Shown here: positions 51,760 to 60,628 of the stretch, piece by piece
How positions within the stretch are numbered: the first letter of the stretch is position 1
Layout of the letters: each line of letters starts with the position of its first letter
From: Flaviramulus_B aquimarinus
Lineage (GTDB): Bacteria > Bacteroidota > Bacteroidia > Flavobacteriales > Flavobacteriaceae
NCBI RefSeq assembly: GCF_039543205.1
Contig: NZ_BAABJH010000001.1
Coordinates: 186,001 to 250,000, forward strand
DNA length: 64,000 nt
Reading direction: 5' to 3'
Notes under the pieces: generated by a model
The model's database searches: none
The model's input: only the letters and a program-made list of their open reading frames with translations
Told to the model about the DNA's origin: nothing
Translations under genes and position numbers: made by a program

Positions 51760-52713
51760 TCAATCTGTGTTTTCTATATTTTTATATGCTGCAATAACCT
51801 TTTTAACAAGCTTATGGCGGATAACATCTTTATCATCTAAAAATATAATCCCTACGCCATCTACGTTTTTTAAAATCAACAAGGCTTCCTTTAAACCTGA
51901 AATGGTACGGCGAGGTAAATCTATTTGTCCTGGATCGCCTGTTAATAAAAACTTAGCATTTTTCCCCATACGGGTTAAGAACATTTTCATTTGCGCGTGA
52001 GTTGTGTTTTGCCCCTCGTCTAAAATTACAAATGCATTATCTAAAGTACGTCCACGCATAAAGGCTAATGGCGCAATCTGTATGGTTCCATTCTCTATAT
52101 AATGTGTCAATTTTTCTGGTGCAATCATATCACGTAAGGCATCATATAAAGGTTGCATATATGGGTCTAATTTTTCTTTTAAGTCGCCTGGCAAAAATCC
52201 AAGGTTTTCTCCTGCTTCTACTGCTGGACGCGTTAGAATGATACGCTTAACTTCTTTGTTTTTAAGTGCTTGAACCGCCAATGCTACACCTGTATAGGTT
52301 TTACCAGTTCCTGCTGGACCAATAGCAAAAACCATATCGTTTTTACGCATAAGCTCTACCATTTTACGTTGGTTTGCTGTTTGCGCTTTTATAAGCTTAC
52401 CTCCAACACCATGTACAATAGTTTCACCACTTTGTTTAGAAGTGTTATAATCATCGCTACTCTGACTGGTTAGTACACGCTCAATAACATTTTCATCAAG
52501 TTTATTATACTTTCCAAAATGTTTTAAAAGCATTGTGATACGTCGGTCAAACTCCTCTAGTAATTCTTCATCACCAAAGGCTTTAATTTTATTACCGCGC
52601 GCTACAATTTTAAGCTTGGGAAAGTATTTTTTAAGAAGTTCAATATTGGCATTTTGTGCTCCAAAAAACTCTTTTGGAGAAATCTCTTCAAGTTCAATAA
52701 CAATTTCGTTCAA
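51760..52713 (-). CDS. PhoH family ATPase
   Basis: The ATP-binding Walker A is IGPAGTGKTYTGVALAV near residues 131-147 and Walker B is AFVILDEGQNTTHAQMKMF with DE near 230. The N-terminal 110 residues resemble the KH-like portion of PhoH/YbeZ proteins, which help ribosome and rRNA maturation with YbeY. The first codon of the best-fitting protein is TTG (MNEIVIELEEIS...); no ATG lies upstream in frame before a stop, so a non-ATG start is likely. The length of 317 residues fits the family. Confidence 0.92.
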   Translation of the reverse strand: MNEIVIELEEISPKEFFGAQNANIELLKKYFPKLKIVARGNKIKAFGDEELLEEFDRRITMLLKHFGKYNKLDENVIERVLTSQSSDDYNTSKQSGETIVHGVGGKLIKAQTANQRKMVELMRKNDMVFAIGPAGTGKTYTGVALAVQALKNKEVKRIILTRPAVEAGENLGFLPGDLKEKLDPYMQPLYDALRDMIAPEKLTHYIENGTIQIAPLAFMRGRTLDNAFVILDEGQNTTHAQMKMFLTRMGKNAKFLLTGDPGQIDLPRRTISGLKEALLILKNVDGVGIIFLDDKDVIRHKLVKKVIAAYKNIENTD

Positions 52714-52939
52714 AGGTGTAGATTTAATTTTAAAGTTTATAGATAATCAGACAAATGGTTCATTCCTGTTTTTAAGTATCTCATATTTTAACAAATAACC
52801 TTCATAAACCTCTACAATTTTCATTTAAAATATAAAACGAAAACAAAAATTTATGTAGGTTTGTATCACATACTCGTGAAACTCAAAAATACATAAATTT
52901 GAGTGACCTAACGACAAAAACATATCAACAATTTTGCCC

Positions 52940-53833
52940 ATGGCAATCATAACATTAACAACCGATTTTGGAGAAAAAGATCACTTTGCTGGCGCGACCA
53001 AAGGTGCTATTTATAGTGAACTGCCCGATGTTAAAATTGTTGATATCTCACATTCTGTATCCGCATTTAATATTCCTGAAGCAGCATACATTATCCAAAA
53101 TGCCTATAGCAGCTTTCCAAAAGGTACCATTCATATTATAGGTATTGATTCTGAAATAAACCCAGAAAACAAGCATATTGCCATTAAACTAGATGATCAT
53201 TATTTTATTTGTGCCAATAATGGCATTATGAGCATGATCTGTTCTGAAATTGCACCTGAAAAAATTGTAGAAATCAATATTCATGACAAAATCCAAACCA
53301 GTTTCCCTGTTTTGGATGTGTTTGTAAAAGTGGCTTGCCATATTGCTCGTGGTGGCACACTTGAGGTTATTGGCAAAAACATTCCAGAAATCAAGCCTAT
53401 TAAAAACATAGTGCCTTATGTAAATGATGATAAAACCCAAATGATTGGCAGCGTTATTTATATTGATAATTATGGCAATGTAGTAACAAATATTAAGCGC
53501 AGCTTTTTTGAAACTATTCAAAAAGGACGGAATTTTGAAATTTCTGCACGTAATTATACGTTTAAAAAAATATACGAAAAGTATAGTGATATTGTTAATT
53601 TTGAAATTATTGAAAATAAACGCCATGACGAGGGCCGAAAATTAGTGGTTTTTAACTCTGGTGATTTTTTAGAAATTGCGGTTTATAAAAGTAATAGCCA
53701 GACTACGGGCAGTGCATCAACACTACTTGGACTTGGCTTAATGGATTCTATTAGTGTTCATTTTATTCCATCCCCTGTTATACCTAAAGGAAAAGAGATA
53801 CCACAAAGTATAACAAAAGCTAGGGATCTTTAA
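52940..53833 (+). CDS. SAM hydroxide adenosyltransferase (DUF62/SAM hydrolase)
   Basis: I chose the ATG at 52940 rather than an in-frame TTG 6 bp upstream. The protein begins ITLTTDFGEKDHFAGATKG, the hallmark of the fluorinase-like fold, with the conserved Asp of TTDFG. It continues with VDISHSVSAFNIPEAAYI and ICANNGIMSMI, and the C-terminal domain has IDNYGNVVTNI. It would hydrolyse SAM to adenosine and methionine. A -7-like CAATTTTG ends 3 bp before the ATG, so the mRNA may be leaderless. Transcribed divergently from phoH. Confidence 0.9.
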   Translation: MAIITLTTDFGEKDHFAGATKGAIYSELPDVKIVDISHSVSAFNIPEAAYIIQNAYSSFPKGTIHIIGIDSEINPENKHIAIKLDDHYFICANNGIMSMICSEIAPEKIVEINIHDKIQTSFPVLDVFVKVACHIARGGTLEVIGKNIPEIKPIKNIVPYVNDDKTQMIGSVIYIDNYGNVVTNIKRSFFETIQKGRNFEISARNYTFKKIYEKYSDIVNFEIIENKRHDEGRKLVVFNSGDFLEIAVYKSNSQTTGSASTLLGLGLMDSISVHFIPSPVIPKGKEIPQSITKARDL

Positions 53834-53852
53834 TAAAAAAGAAAAATATTTT

Positions 53853-54149
53853 ATGTTTGTAAGAATAGTAAAAATGGGTTTCCATAAACAGAATATTGAA
53901 TTTTTTCTTTCAAATTTTGATAAAAACAAAACGAAGATTAGAAGTTTTGAAGGGTGTCTTTTTTTAGAATTATATAGAGACAAAAACGATCCAACTATAT
54001 TTTTTACTTATAGCTATTGGATTTCTGAGGATGCATTAGATGTTTATAGAAAATCTGAGTTGTTTAAAGGGATTTGGTCTGTAACAAAACCCCTTTTTAG
54101 CGTGCCTGCCGAAGCTTGGAGTGTTGATAAGTTGGAAACGCTTGGATAG
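53853..54149 (+). CDS. Antibiotic biosynthesis monooxygenase (ABM) domain protein
   Basis: The 98-residue protein has the ABM ferredoxin-like fold: FVRIVKMGFHKQNIEFFLSN, then SFEGCLFLELYRDKND and FFTYSYWISEDALDVYRKS. Related proteins act as quinol monooxygenases or heme-degrading enzymes, but many are uncharacterised. The gene begins 19 bp after the SAM hydrolase gene on the same strand and lies 38 bp before gldF, so it may be part of one transcript. Confidence 0.85.
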   Translation: MFVRIVKMGFHKQNIEFFLSNFDKNKTKIRSFEGCLFLELYRDKNDPTIFFTYSYWISEDALDVYRKSELFKGIWSVTKPLFSVPAEAWSVDKLETLG

Positions 54150-54187
54150 TTAATAATTGATAATTGAATTTATAATCACCAAAATAA

Positions 54188-54907
54188 ATGTTAGCCATTT
54201 TAAAAAAAGAAATAAACTCATTTTTCGCTTCACCAATAGGGTATTTGGTGATTGGTCTTTTTTTAGTTTTAAACGGTTTGTTCCTTTGGATATTTAAAGG
54301 TGAATTTAATATCCTTGAGTATGGATTTGCCGATGCATCATCATTTTTTTTATTAGCGCCTTGGATACTAATCTTCTTGATTCCTGCAGTAACCATGCGC
54401 AGCTTTTCTGATGAAAAAAAGCAAGGTACTTTAGAGTTATTATTGACTAAACCTATTTCGCATTTAAATATTGTTTTAGGAAAATACTTTGGTGCGTTTC
54501 TATTAATTTTAATAGCCTTAACACCAACGCTACTTTATATATATACCGTTTACCAATTGGGTAATCCCATTGGGAATTTAGATATGGGTAGCACTTTAGG
54601 GTCTTATTTTGGCTTGCTATTTCTAATTGCTGCTTATACGGCTATTGGTATTTTTGCCTCTACATTATCCGATAATCAAATTGTAGCATGTATTACAGCC
54701 GTTTTTATTTGCTTTTTATTTTATATTGGTTTTGAAGCACTTGCCGACTTCACCTCCAGTAATTTTATAGAACAATTAGGTATGAACACACATTATAAAA
54801 GTATGAGTCGCGGTGTTTTAGATACCAGAGACATTTTATATTTTTTAAGTGTTACCGTGTTCTTTTTAATACTAACCAAGCTCAATATTAATAAGCAAAA
54901 TAAATGA
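54188..54907 (+). CDS. gldF: Gliding motility ABC transporter permease GldF
   Basis: The 239-residue permease has six membrane helices, starting with MLAILKKEINSFFASPIGYL, and contains SFSDEKKQGTLELLLTKPIS, the DEKxxGTLELLLT segment of ABC-2 type permeases. It pairs with GldG and the ATPase GldA, which is not in this window. GldF is required for gliding motility in several but not all Flavobacteria. The last four bases (ATGA) overlap the start of the BamE-like gene. Confidence 0.92.
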   Translation: MLAILKKEINSFFASPIGYLVIGLFLVLNGLFLWIFKGEFNILEYGFADASSFFLLAPWILIFLIPAVTMRSFSDEKKQGTLELLLTKPISHLNIVLGKYFGAFLLILIALTPTLLYIYTVYQLGNPIGNLDMGSTLGSYFGLLFLIAAYTAIGIFASTLSDNQIVACITAVFICFLFYIGFEALADFTSSNFIEQLGMNTHYKSMSRGVLDTRDILYFLSVTVFFLILTKLNINKQNK

Positions 54908-55389
54908 TTGTAACTCCCTTATTTGTTGTTTTTCTAGTTATTATATTTATTGCTGTTTGGCTATTTATAAATACTGTTGATAAACGAAAATGGCTAACAT
55001 TTTTAATTAGCTTGATCTTAACACCAGTAGTTTATTTTTATTTGTTTTATCCGATGCTGAACATTTTTAGTAGTTATCATCATGAAAAACATTTTGATAC
55101 CGAAGCTTGGAAAAACAAACCCGAATTACGTTATGAAATGCGCCATGAAATGTTAACCGATAGTCTACTTATCGGAAAAACAAAAAACGAAATAGAAACT
55201 CTTTTAGGAAAAAGCGAATGGTTTAGCTGGGATGATACTATTAAAGGAAATTCTACTGAAAAATGGAATTATAATATGGGCTTTGTTCCAGGTGCCTTTA
55301 ATGACATGCAAGAATGCATCGAGCTTAAATTTCAAAATAATAGTGTAGAATCTATAACACCTTATCAATTAAAAAAGACTTTTGAATAA
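54904..55389 (+). CDS. Membrane protein with BamE/SmpA-like domain, inserted between gldF and gldG
   Basis: The N-terminus has two membrane helices (about 5-22 and 32-52). The soluble part, residues about 75-161, has LLIGKTKNEIETLLGKSEW and a C-terminal strand set (WNYNMGFVPGAFNDM; ECIELKFQNNSVESI) similar to the SmpA/OmlA (BamE) fold, in which G-K-T/S-x-x-E-V-x-x-L-L-G is diagnostic. The resemblance is to a fold, not proof of a BAM role. It overlaps gldF by 4 bp and gldG by 8 bp, so all three are coupled. Confidence 0.75.
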   Translation: MIVTPLFVVFLVIIFIAVWLFINTVDKRKWLTFLISLILTPVVYFYLFYPMLNIFSSYHHEKHFDTEAWKNKPELRYEMRHEMLTDSLLIGKTKNEIETLLGKSEWFSWDDTIKGNSTEKWNYNMGFVPGAFNDMQECIELKFQNNSVESITPYQLKKTFE

Positions 55390-57049
55390 GACCTTAAAAT
55401 ACATAGCAATACTTGTACTCGCTTTAATTGTAATTAACTTTATAAGTAGCAAGCTTTACAAACGTTTTGATCTAACCTCAGATAAACGCTACACCTTAAG
55501 CGAGTCGACTATTACAATTATAAAAGATTTAGAATCGCCCATAGTCGTAGACGTGTTTTTGGAAGGTAATGATTTTCCATCAGAATTTAGAAAGCTTAAA
55601 AAGGAAACCAAACAATTGCTTGAAGAGTTTTCTGCAAAAAACAAAAATATCATTTTCAATTTTATTAATCCGTTAGAAGATGAATCTACCAGAACACGCA
55701 ATATTGAACAACTAACCCAACGTGGGCTAATACCTATGCAATTAAGCGTTCAAGAAAGCGGAAAATCTTCGCAAGCTGTTATTTTTCCTTGGGCCTTGGC
55801 GAGTTATAATGAAAGAACAGTTAGTATTCCTTTAGTAAAAAATAAAATTGGGACTACACAACAAGAATTAGTTAATAATTCCGTACAGCATTTAGAATAC
55901 GCTTTTGCAGATGGGTTTAGCAAACTCATCAAGCCAAAACGTCGTAAAATTGCCATTTTAAAAGGTAATGAGCAGTTAGAAGATAAATACATTGCTGACT
56001 TTGTTAAAAAACTAGGTGAGTATTATTTTATTGCACCGTTTACTCTGGATAGCGTAGCTAGCAATCCTCAAAAAACACTGACGGGAATTAAAGCCTTCGA
56101 TTTAATAATTTCTGCAAAACCTACAGAAGCCTTTTCTGAAGAAGAAAAATTAGTATTAGACCAATACACTATGTATGGCGGTAAAAGCCTATGGCTTATT
56201 GATGCTGTGGCTATGGAAAAAGACAGTTTATATAACGCTGATGGAACTAATTTTGCCGTAAATAGGGATTTAAACTTAACCGAATTCTTTTTTAAATATG
56301 GCATACGTATAAACCCGTTAATGGTCAGTACGTTATACTCTGCACCCATTACTTTGGCTATGGGTAAAGGTAGCGAATCTCAGTTTCAGCATTTAAAATG
56401 GCCATATTCACCACTAGCAGGCTCCAGTAGCAAGCACCCGATTGTTAATAATTTGAATTTAGTAAAATTCGATTTCGCCAATCCAATAGATACCTTAAAA
56501 AACAATATCAAAAAAACCATTCTTTTAGAAACAGCCCCTTTAACCAAATTGGAAGGCACCCCCAGAGAAGTAAGTTTAAAAGTAGTTACCAAAGAACAAA
56601 ACCCTATAACATTCAATTCAGGAAATCAATCTCTTGCCGTTTTGTTAGAGGGCAAATTTAATTCGGTTTACAGCAACCGTATAAAACCATTTAAACTTCA
56701 AAATGAAAGAAATAAAAGCGTTGCAACAAAAATGATTGTTATTGCTGATGGCGATGTTATAAAAAATGATGTGTTTAGAAATACCCCGCAAGAATTAGGG
56801 TTTGACAGATGGACCGGACAAACTTATGGCAACAAAGAATTTTTGCTTAATGCCGTTAATTACTTATTGGATGATAACGGACTTATAAACATTCGTTCAA
56901 AAGAAATAGCTATAGCTTTCCTCGATCAGCAAAAAATTGCCGCACAAAAAACCAAATGGCAACTTATAAACATCTTATTACCACTAGTGTTGTTAACCTT
57001 ATTTGGTTTAGTGTTCAACTACCTTCGAAAGAAAAAATACGCTTCTTAA
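55382..57049 (+). CDS. gldG: Gliding motility-associated protein GldG
   Basis: The 555-residue protein is of the ABC_transp_aux kind: an N-terminal helix (KYIAILVLALIVINFIS), then the periplasmic KRFDLTSDKRYTLSESTI with VVDVFLEGNDFPSEFRKL, and a final membrane helix near 525-545 (INILLPLVLLTLFGLVF). The first possible codon is TTG, overlapping the end of the BamE-like gene; no ATG is near, so a TTG start is likely. It forms the gliding transporter with GldF and GldA. dnaN follows 172 bp downstream, the usual order in Flavobacteria. Confidence 0.92.
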   Translation: MNKTLKYIAILVLALIVINFISSKLYKRFDLTSDKRYTLSESTITIIKDLESPIVVDVFLEGNDFPSEFRKLKKETKQLLEEFSAKNKNIIFNFINPLEDESTRTRNIEQLTQRGLIPMQLSVQESGKSSQAVIFPWALASYNERTVSIPLVKNKIGTTQQELVNNSVQHLEYAFADGFSKLIKPKRRKIAILKGNEQLEDKYIADFVKKLGEYYFIAPFTLDSVASNPQKTLTGIKAFDLIISAKPTEAFSEEEKLVLDQYTMYGGKSLWLIDAVAMEKDSLYNADGTNFAVNRDLNLTEFFFKYGIRINPLMVSTLYSAPITLAMGKGSESQFQHLKWPYSPLAGSSSKHPIVNNLNLVKFDFANPIDTLKNNIKKTILLETAPLTKLEGTPREVSLKVVTKEQNPITFNSGNQSLAVLLEGKFNSVYSNRIKPFKLQNERNKSVATKMIVIADGDVIKNDVFRNTPQELGFDRWTGQTYGNKEFLLNAVNYLLDDNGLINIRSKEIAIAFLDQQKIAAQKTKWQLINILLPLVLLTLFGLVFNYLRKKKYAS

Positions 57050-57065
57050 ATGTTAATAAGTTTGT

Positions 57066-57088
57066 TTCCAAATATAAGCAGTTTGGAA
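57066..57088 (+). other. Hairpin behind gldG
   Basis: TTCCAAA (57066-57072) pairs with TTTGGAA (57082-57088). It lies 17 bp after the gldG stop and has only a weak T-run, so it may be a poor terminator. Confidence 0.4.
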
Positions 57089-57096
57089 TATATTTG
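57089..57096 (+). promoter_or_regulatory. Possible promoter -7 element for dnaN
   Basis: TATATTTG is an exact TAnnTTTG match. The nearest upstream TTG is 24 bp away, a little long. It would give dnaN a leader of about 115 bases. Confidence 0.3.
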
Positions 57097-57220
57097 TAAG
57101 AAGTATAATTAAATTAAACTTAGTTTATTAGATGAAACATTTATGCTTGAATCCTATGTCTTGTTATTAGGGTTATTATATAAATGTGACATGTGATCGT
57201 AAAAAAATATAATTCAACAC

Positions 57221-58339
57221 ATGAAATTTATAGTATCGAGTACTTATTTATTAAAACAATTACAGGTTTTAGGTGGCGTTATTAACAGTTCTAACACCTT
57301 ACCGATTTTAGATAATTTTTTATTTGAATTAGACCACACCCGACTAACAGTTTCGGCAAGCGATTTAGAAACCACAATGGCTTCAACTTTAGATGTTGAA
57401 AGTGATAGTAAAGGAAGCATTGCTATACCTGCACGTTTGTTATTAGATACTTTAAAAACCTTTCCTGAACAACCCTTAACATTTGTTGTAGAAGCTAATA
57501 ATACTATTGAAATTAGCTCAAACCATGGTAAATATGCTTTAGCTTACGCCGATGGAAATGAATTTCCGAAAGCTGTAGCGCTTGAAGACCCTAGTAAAAC
57601 CATCGTAACTGGTGATGTGTTAGCCACAGCAATCAGTAAAACTATTTTTGCTGCTGGAAACGACGATTTACGTCCTGTAATGAGCGGTGTGTTTTTTCAG
57701 TTTTCAACAGAAGGGTTAACCTTTGTAGCGACTGATGCTCACAAATTGGTAAAATACACGCGTGAAGATGTAAAAGCCAATCAGGTCGCTGAGTTTATTA
57801 TGCCTAAAAAGCCATTAAATCTTTTAAAAGGTATTTTAGCAGCAAGTGAAGATGATGTAACTATTGAATACAATGAAAGTAACGCTAAATTCACGTTTGA
57901 AAATTCAGAATTAATTTGCCGTTTAATTGACGGTAAATATCCAAACTACGAAGCGGTTATTCCAAAAGAGAACCCAAATAAATTAATGATCGATAGAAAT
58001 CAATTTTTAAACTCTGTGCGTCGTGTTAGTATTTTCTCTAACAAAACCACACACCAAATACGTTTGAAAATAGCAGGCGCAGAATTAAATATTTCTGCTG
58101 AAGATATTGATTATAGTAACAAAGCCGAAGAACGCTTAACTTGTGATTATCAAGGTGATGATATGCAAATTGGCTTTAACTCGCGTTTTTTAACTGAAAT
58201 GCTAAACAACTTAAGCTCTAACGATGTACAGTTAGAAATGAGTATGCCTAACCGAGCGGGCATCTTAACGCCTATTGATGGGCTTGATGAAGGTGAGCAA
58301 ATTACCATGTTAGTTATGCCAGTAATGTTGAATAGTTAA
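57221..58339 (+). CDS. dnaN: DNA polymerase III subunit beta (sliding clamp)
   Basis: The clamp is a dimer of three similar domains each, encircling DNA and tethering the polymerase. The 372-residue length is typical. The N-terminal domain has LPILDNFLFELD and the middle part has FAAGNDDLRPVMSGVFFQ, followed by VATDAHKLVKYTR and the C-terminal hydrophobic pocket region ending MLVMPVMLNS, which binds clamp-binding motifs. It is not beside dnaA here; in Flavobacteria dnaN commonly follows gldG. Confidence 0.95.
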   Translation: MKFIVSSTYLLKQLQVLGGVINSSNTLPILDNFLFELDHTRLTVSASDLETTMASTLDVESDSKGSIAIPARLLLDTLKTFPEQPLTFVVEANNTIEISSNHGKYALAYADGNEFPKAVALEDPSKTIVTGDVLATAISKTIFAAGNDDLRPVMSGVFFQFSTEGLTFVATDAHKLVKYTREDVKANQVAEFIMPKKPLNLLKGILAASEDDVTIEYNESNAKFTFENSELICRLIDGKYPNYEAVIPKENPNKLMIDRNQFLNSVRRVSIFSNKTTHQIRLKIAGAELNISAEDIDYSNKAEERLTCDYQGDDMQIGFNSRFLTEMLNNLSSNDVQLEMSMPNRAGILTPIDGLDEGEQITMLVMPVMLNS

Positions 58340-58374
58340 ATTAAATCCCCATGAGGATGGGAATTTCACAATAC

Positions 58375-58410
58375 AAAAGCAGTAACTCAATAAAAGTTGC
58401 TGCTTTTTTT
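58375..58410 (+). terminator. Rho-independent terminator of dnaN
   Basis: AAAAGCAGTAACT (58375-58387) pairs with AGTTGCTGCTTTT (58395-58407), with one G-U pair, and is followed by a T-run. A smaller hairpin (CCCAT/ATGGG at 58348-58361) comes just before it. Confidence 0.88.
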
Positions 58411-58469
58411 GTCTTACTTGAATTTGTCAGAATAAAAAACTAACCTTTCCAAAAACTGAACCGAAACTT

Positions 58470-58477
58470 TATCTTTG
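58470..58477 (+). promoter_or_regulatory. Promoter -7 element before a small frame and DUF2306 gene
   Basis: TATCTTTG matches TAnnTTTG. It is 12 bp in front of a 30-codon frame and 145 bp in front of the DUF2306 gene. The -33 part is not evident. Confidence 0.35.
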
Positions 58478-58488
58478 CGTTGTCATTA

Positions 58489-58581
58489 ATGAGAAAAGAA
58501 ATCTTGACAAACAAATATCACAACTCAATAATTATTTATCAAGATGAAGGTAATTCAAGACCAAATAATCTTATTATATAA
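58489..58581 (+). CDS. Possible 30-residue peptide in the DUF2306 leader
   Basis: An ATG 12 bp behind a -7 element opens a 30-codon frame (start MRKEILTNKYHNS, end RPNNLII) that stops 40 bp before the DUF2306 gene. It could be a short leader peptide or a fragment of an older gene. There is no family that I can recognise, and the evidence for translation is only its position behind the promoter. Confidence 0.3.
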   Translation: MRKEILTNKYHNSIIIYQDEGNSRPNNLII

Positions 58582-58621
58582 GATTATACTAAATTTAAAA
58601 GACAATCAAACAAATTAAAAA

Positions 58622-59101
58622 ATGCATGATTTTGTAAATACTTCTTTGGGATGGTTTCACTTTTTAACTTCTTTAATTGCAATACTTACAGGCACCTACA
58701 TTTTATTCAACCCAAAAGGAACAAAAAAGCATAAACAAGTTGGATATGTTTATGTTTTTTCAATGATTTTGCTTTGTGGTGCTGCTTTAGGAATCTATAA
58801 CATTTCGGGGGAATTTGGTGTCTTTCATATATTAGCCGTTGCAGGTCTATTGACCCTTATTATAGGAATGATTCCATTACTCTTTAAAAACATACAGAAA
58901 AAATATAAGGTTTTTCATTTATGGTTTATGTATTATTCAGTATTGGGACTTTATGCTGCATTTGTTTCTGAATTGAGTATAAGAATACCCGAAAAACCTT
59001 CTTACATGTTAGTTGGAATTGTTACAGGAGTAATCTTTACAATAGGCTCAATTTTTATCTTTTGGAAAGAAAAAGTCTGGAAAACATATTTTATAAAATA
59101 A
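58622..59101 (+). CDS. DUF2306 family membrane protein
   Basis: The 159-residue protein has five membrane helices: GWFHFLTSLIAILTGTYILF, KHKQVGYVYVFSMILL, HILAVAGLLTLIIG, HLWFMYYSVLGLYAAF and a final one near 130-150. The K-x-H-K-x-x-G-Y-x-Y and F-H-x-W-F-M-Y-x-S patterns fit DUF2306. The function is unknown. A -7 element lies about 145 bp upstream, with a short possible peptide frame in between. Confidence 0.82.
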   Translation: MHDFVNTSLGWFHFLTSLIAILTGTYILFNPKGTKKHKQVGYVYVFSMILLCGAALGIYNISGEFGVFHILAVAGLLTLIIGMIPLLFKNIQKKYKVFHLWFMYYSVLGLYAAFVSELSIRIPEKPSYMLVGIVTGVIFTIGSIFIFWKEKVWKTYFIK

Positions 59102-59202
59102 TAAATACTACTGCCGACAATATATAAGCGTAATTACTTAAAATTCAACTATTCTTTACTACACCCAAAATAACGCCCTAGCCTATATCCTACAAGGAAG
59201 TA

Positions 59203-59230
59203 CAAAAAAAACGCCCACATAAAGTGAGCG
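59203..59230 (-). terminator. Terminator of the DUF4870 gene
   Basis: On the minus strand CGCTCAC (59230-59224) pairs with GTGGGCG (59218-59212), with one mismatch, and a run of eight T follows. It is 38 bp behind the stop codon. Confidence 0.7.
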
Positions 59231-59267
59231 CTTGGTCTATCTCTTTCAACTAAACTAACTAATAAAA

Positions 59268-59606
59268 CTAAGAGATAAAAGTAAATGTAAATGGGTATAC
59301 TGGTGTTTCGCCTCTACTCGCTTTTATAGCATTAACAATAGGAAATATAAATGATACAATTCCTAAAACCACAAAACCAAGGAGACCTAAACCGAAAAAT
59401 AATATTAACGGTACACAAATGATGCACCACAGTATTAAACTTAACTGGAAGTTTATAATGTTTTTACCATGCGCATCCATTTGATGCACTTTTTCCTTTT
59501 GTGTAAGCCACAGTACTAGTGGTAATAATAAACTACCAAAACCGGTAACTAAGGTTATTAATTGACTTAAGTGGGTAATGACTAATAATTGATTGTCTTG
59601 TCTCAT
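59268..59606 (-). CDS. DUF4870 family membrane protein
   Basis: I place the start at the ATG at 59606, giving MRQDNQLLVITHLSQLI; a longer frame would add 15 residues without a membrane logic. Three or four helices follow, with DAHGKNIINFQLSL in between, the DUF4870/Tic20-like signature (H-G-K-x-x-x-N-F-Q). The C-terminal KASRGETPVYPFTFTFI also fits. Function is unknown; the family is small and widespread. Confidence 0.87.
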   Translation of the reverse strand: MRQDNQLLVITHLSQLITLVTGFGSLLLPLVLWLTQKEKVHQMDAHGKNIINFQLSLILWCIICVPLILFFGLGLLGFVVLGIVSFIFPIVNAIKASRGETPVYPFTFTFIS

Positions 59607-59791
59607 GATGGTGATTGATTTGATTGATACTAATAAGACGCACAAAAACAAAAAATGTTACACCTATTGAAAAGATTCGTATTCTGAATTTCTAAAACTT
59701 ATAGTATTATTAATGGCTCCATACCCGTATTTGCAAAACAGATGGAGATGGTGAATGAAAACTATATGAAATTCTTCTCAGATTATTATAA

Positions 59792-60628
59792 TCAATCCGA
59801 AATTTGCATAACCAGAAGCGGAATATCAATTTTAAATGCAAATTTCTCTACCGTATGGGTTGTAAACAAACGTTCTAAAAATGAATGTTTTTTATTCATG
59901 ATGGCCAGCATTTTAATAGCGTTGTTGGTTATATAATGATGAACCGTATTAAACATATCGGCACTAGTGGTATCAATAAACTCATGCTTAGCCTTAATAA
60001 AATTGGTTTTAAAAAAATCCATATTATCATGAGCATCATAAGCCAAGTGATTTTGATCAGCAAGATGTAATATATGCAAAAATGAATTATTTAAAAGCAT
60101 CATTTCATGTAATGCTCTTAAATCTTTAATTTTAAACTGTTTTAAATTTGTGGTGGCAAAAGCAAGTTTATCAATACTTTTAAACTTACACTTATCAGGT
60201 ATGGCTAAAACGGGAACTTTACAACGCTGCATTACACGAACGGTATTGCTTCCAAAAAGCACTTTTTCCAATCCAGAAGCCCCTTTTGTGCCCATAATTA
60301 TTAAATCAATCTGATGTTTTTCAGAAACTTGGTTTATAGAATCAATAAAATTATCATAATCTACAATAGAATGGAATTCATGGTTACCATGCTTGACTTT
60401 TATTTTTGAAATAATGTTATCTATAGACTTTTTGGCGGCATCAATCAACGTTTTATAAATCGTTGTTGACGAACCTACTGCCATCATATCATCAGAAATA
60501 AAAGACGATGCCTTTTGTACATTTAAAATATAAAAAAGGCAACTTTCATCTTTAAACAATTCCATGGCATAATTAATGGCATTCATAGAATTTTTAGAAA
60601 AATCTGTAGGTAACAATATGTTTTTCAT
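59792..60628 (-). CDS. Universal stress protein, tandem UspA type
   Basis: Two UspA-like domains are present in 278 residues. The first starts NILLPTDFSKNSMNAINYA and ends with GTKGASGLEKVLFGSNTVR, the G-x2-G-x9-G-S/T-N ATP-binding motif. The second is degenerate (LAFATTNLKQFKIKDLRAL; KKHSFLERLFTTHTVEKFAF) and has lost that motif. The first domain probably binds ATP. Function is stress survival in a general sense. The promoter region faces the DUF3108 gene. Confidence 0.9.
   Translation of the reverse strand: MKNILLPTDFSKNSMNAINYAMELFKDESCLFYILNVQKASSFISDDMMAVGSSTTIYKTLIDAAKKSIDNIISKIKVKHGNHEFHSIVDYDNFIDSINQVSEKHQIDLIIMGTKGASGLEKVLFGSNTVRVMQRCKVPVLAIPDKCKFKSIDKLAFATTNLKQFKIKDLRALHEMMLLNNSFLHILHLADQNHLAYDAHDNMDFFKTNFIKAKHEFIDTTSADMFNTVHHYITNNAIKMLAIMNKKHSFLERLFTTHTVEKFAFKIDIPLLVMQISD

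Noticed and set aside
59742..59936. Plus-strand frame of 64 codons opposite the universal stress protein gene
   Set aside because: It lies antisense to a well-supported UspA gene and has no independent evidence.
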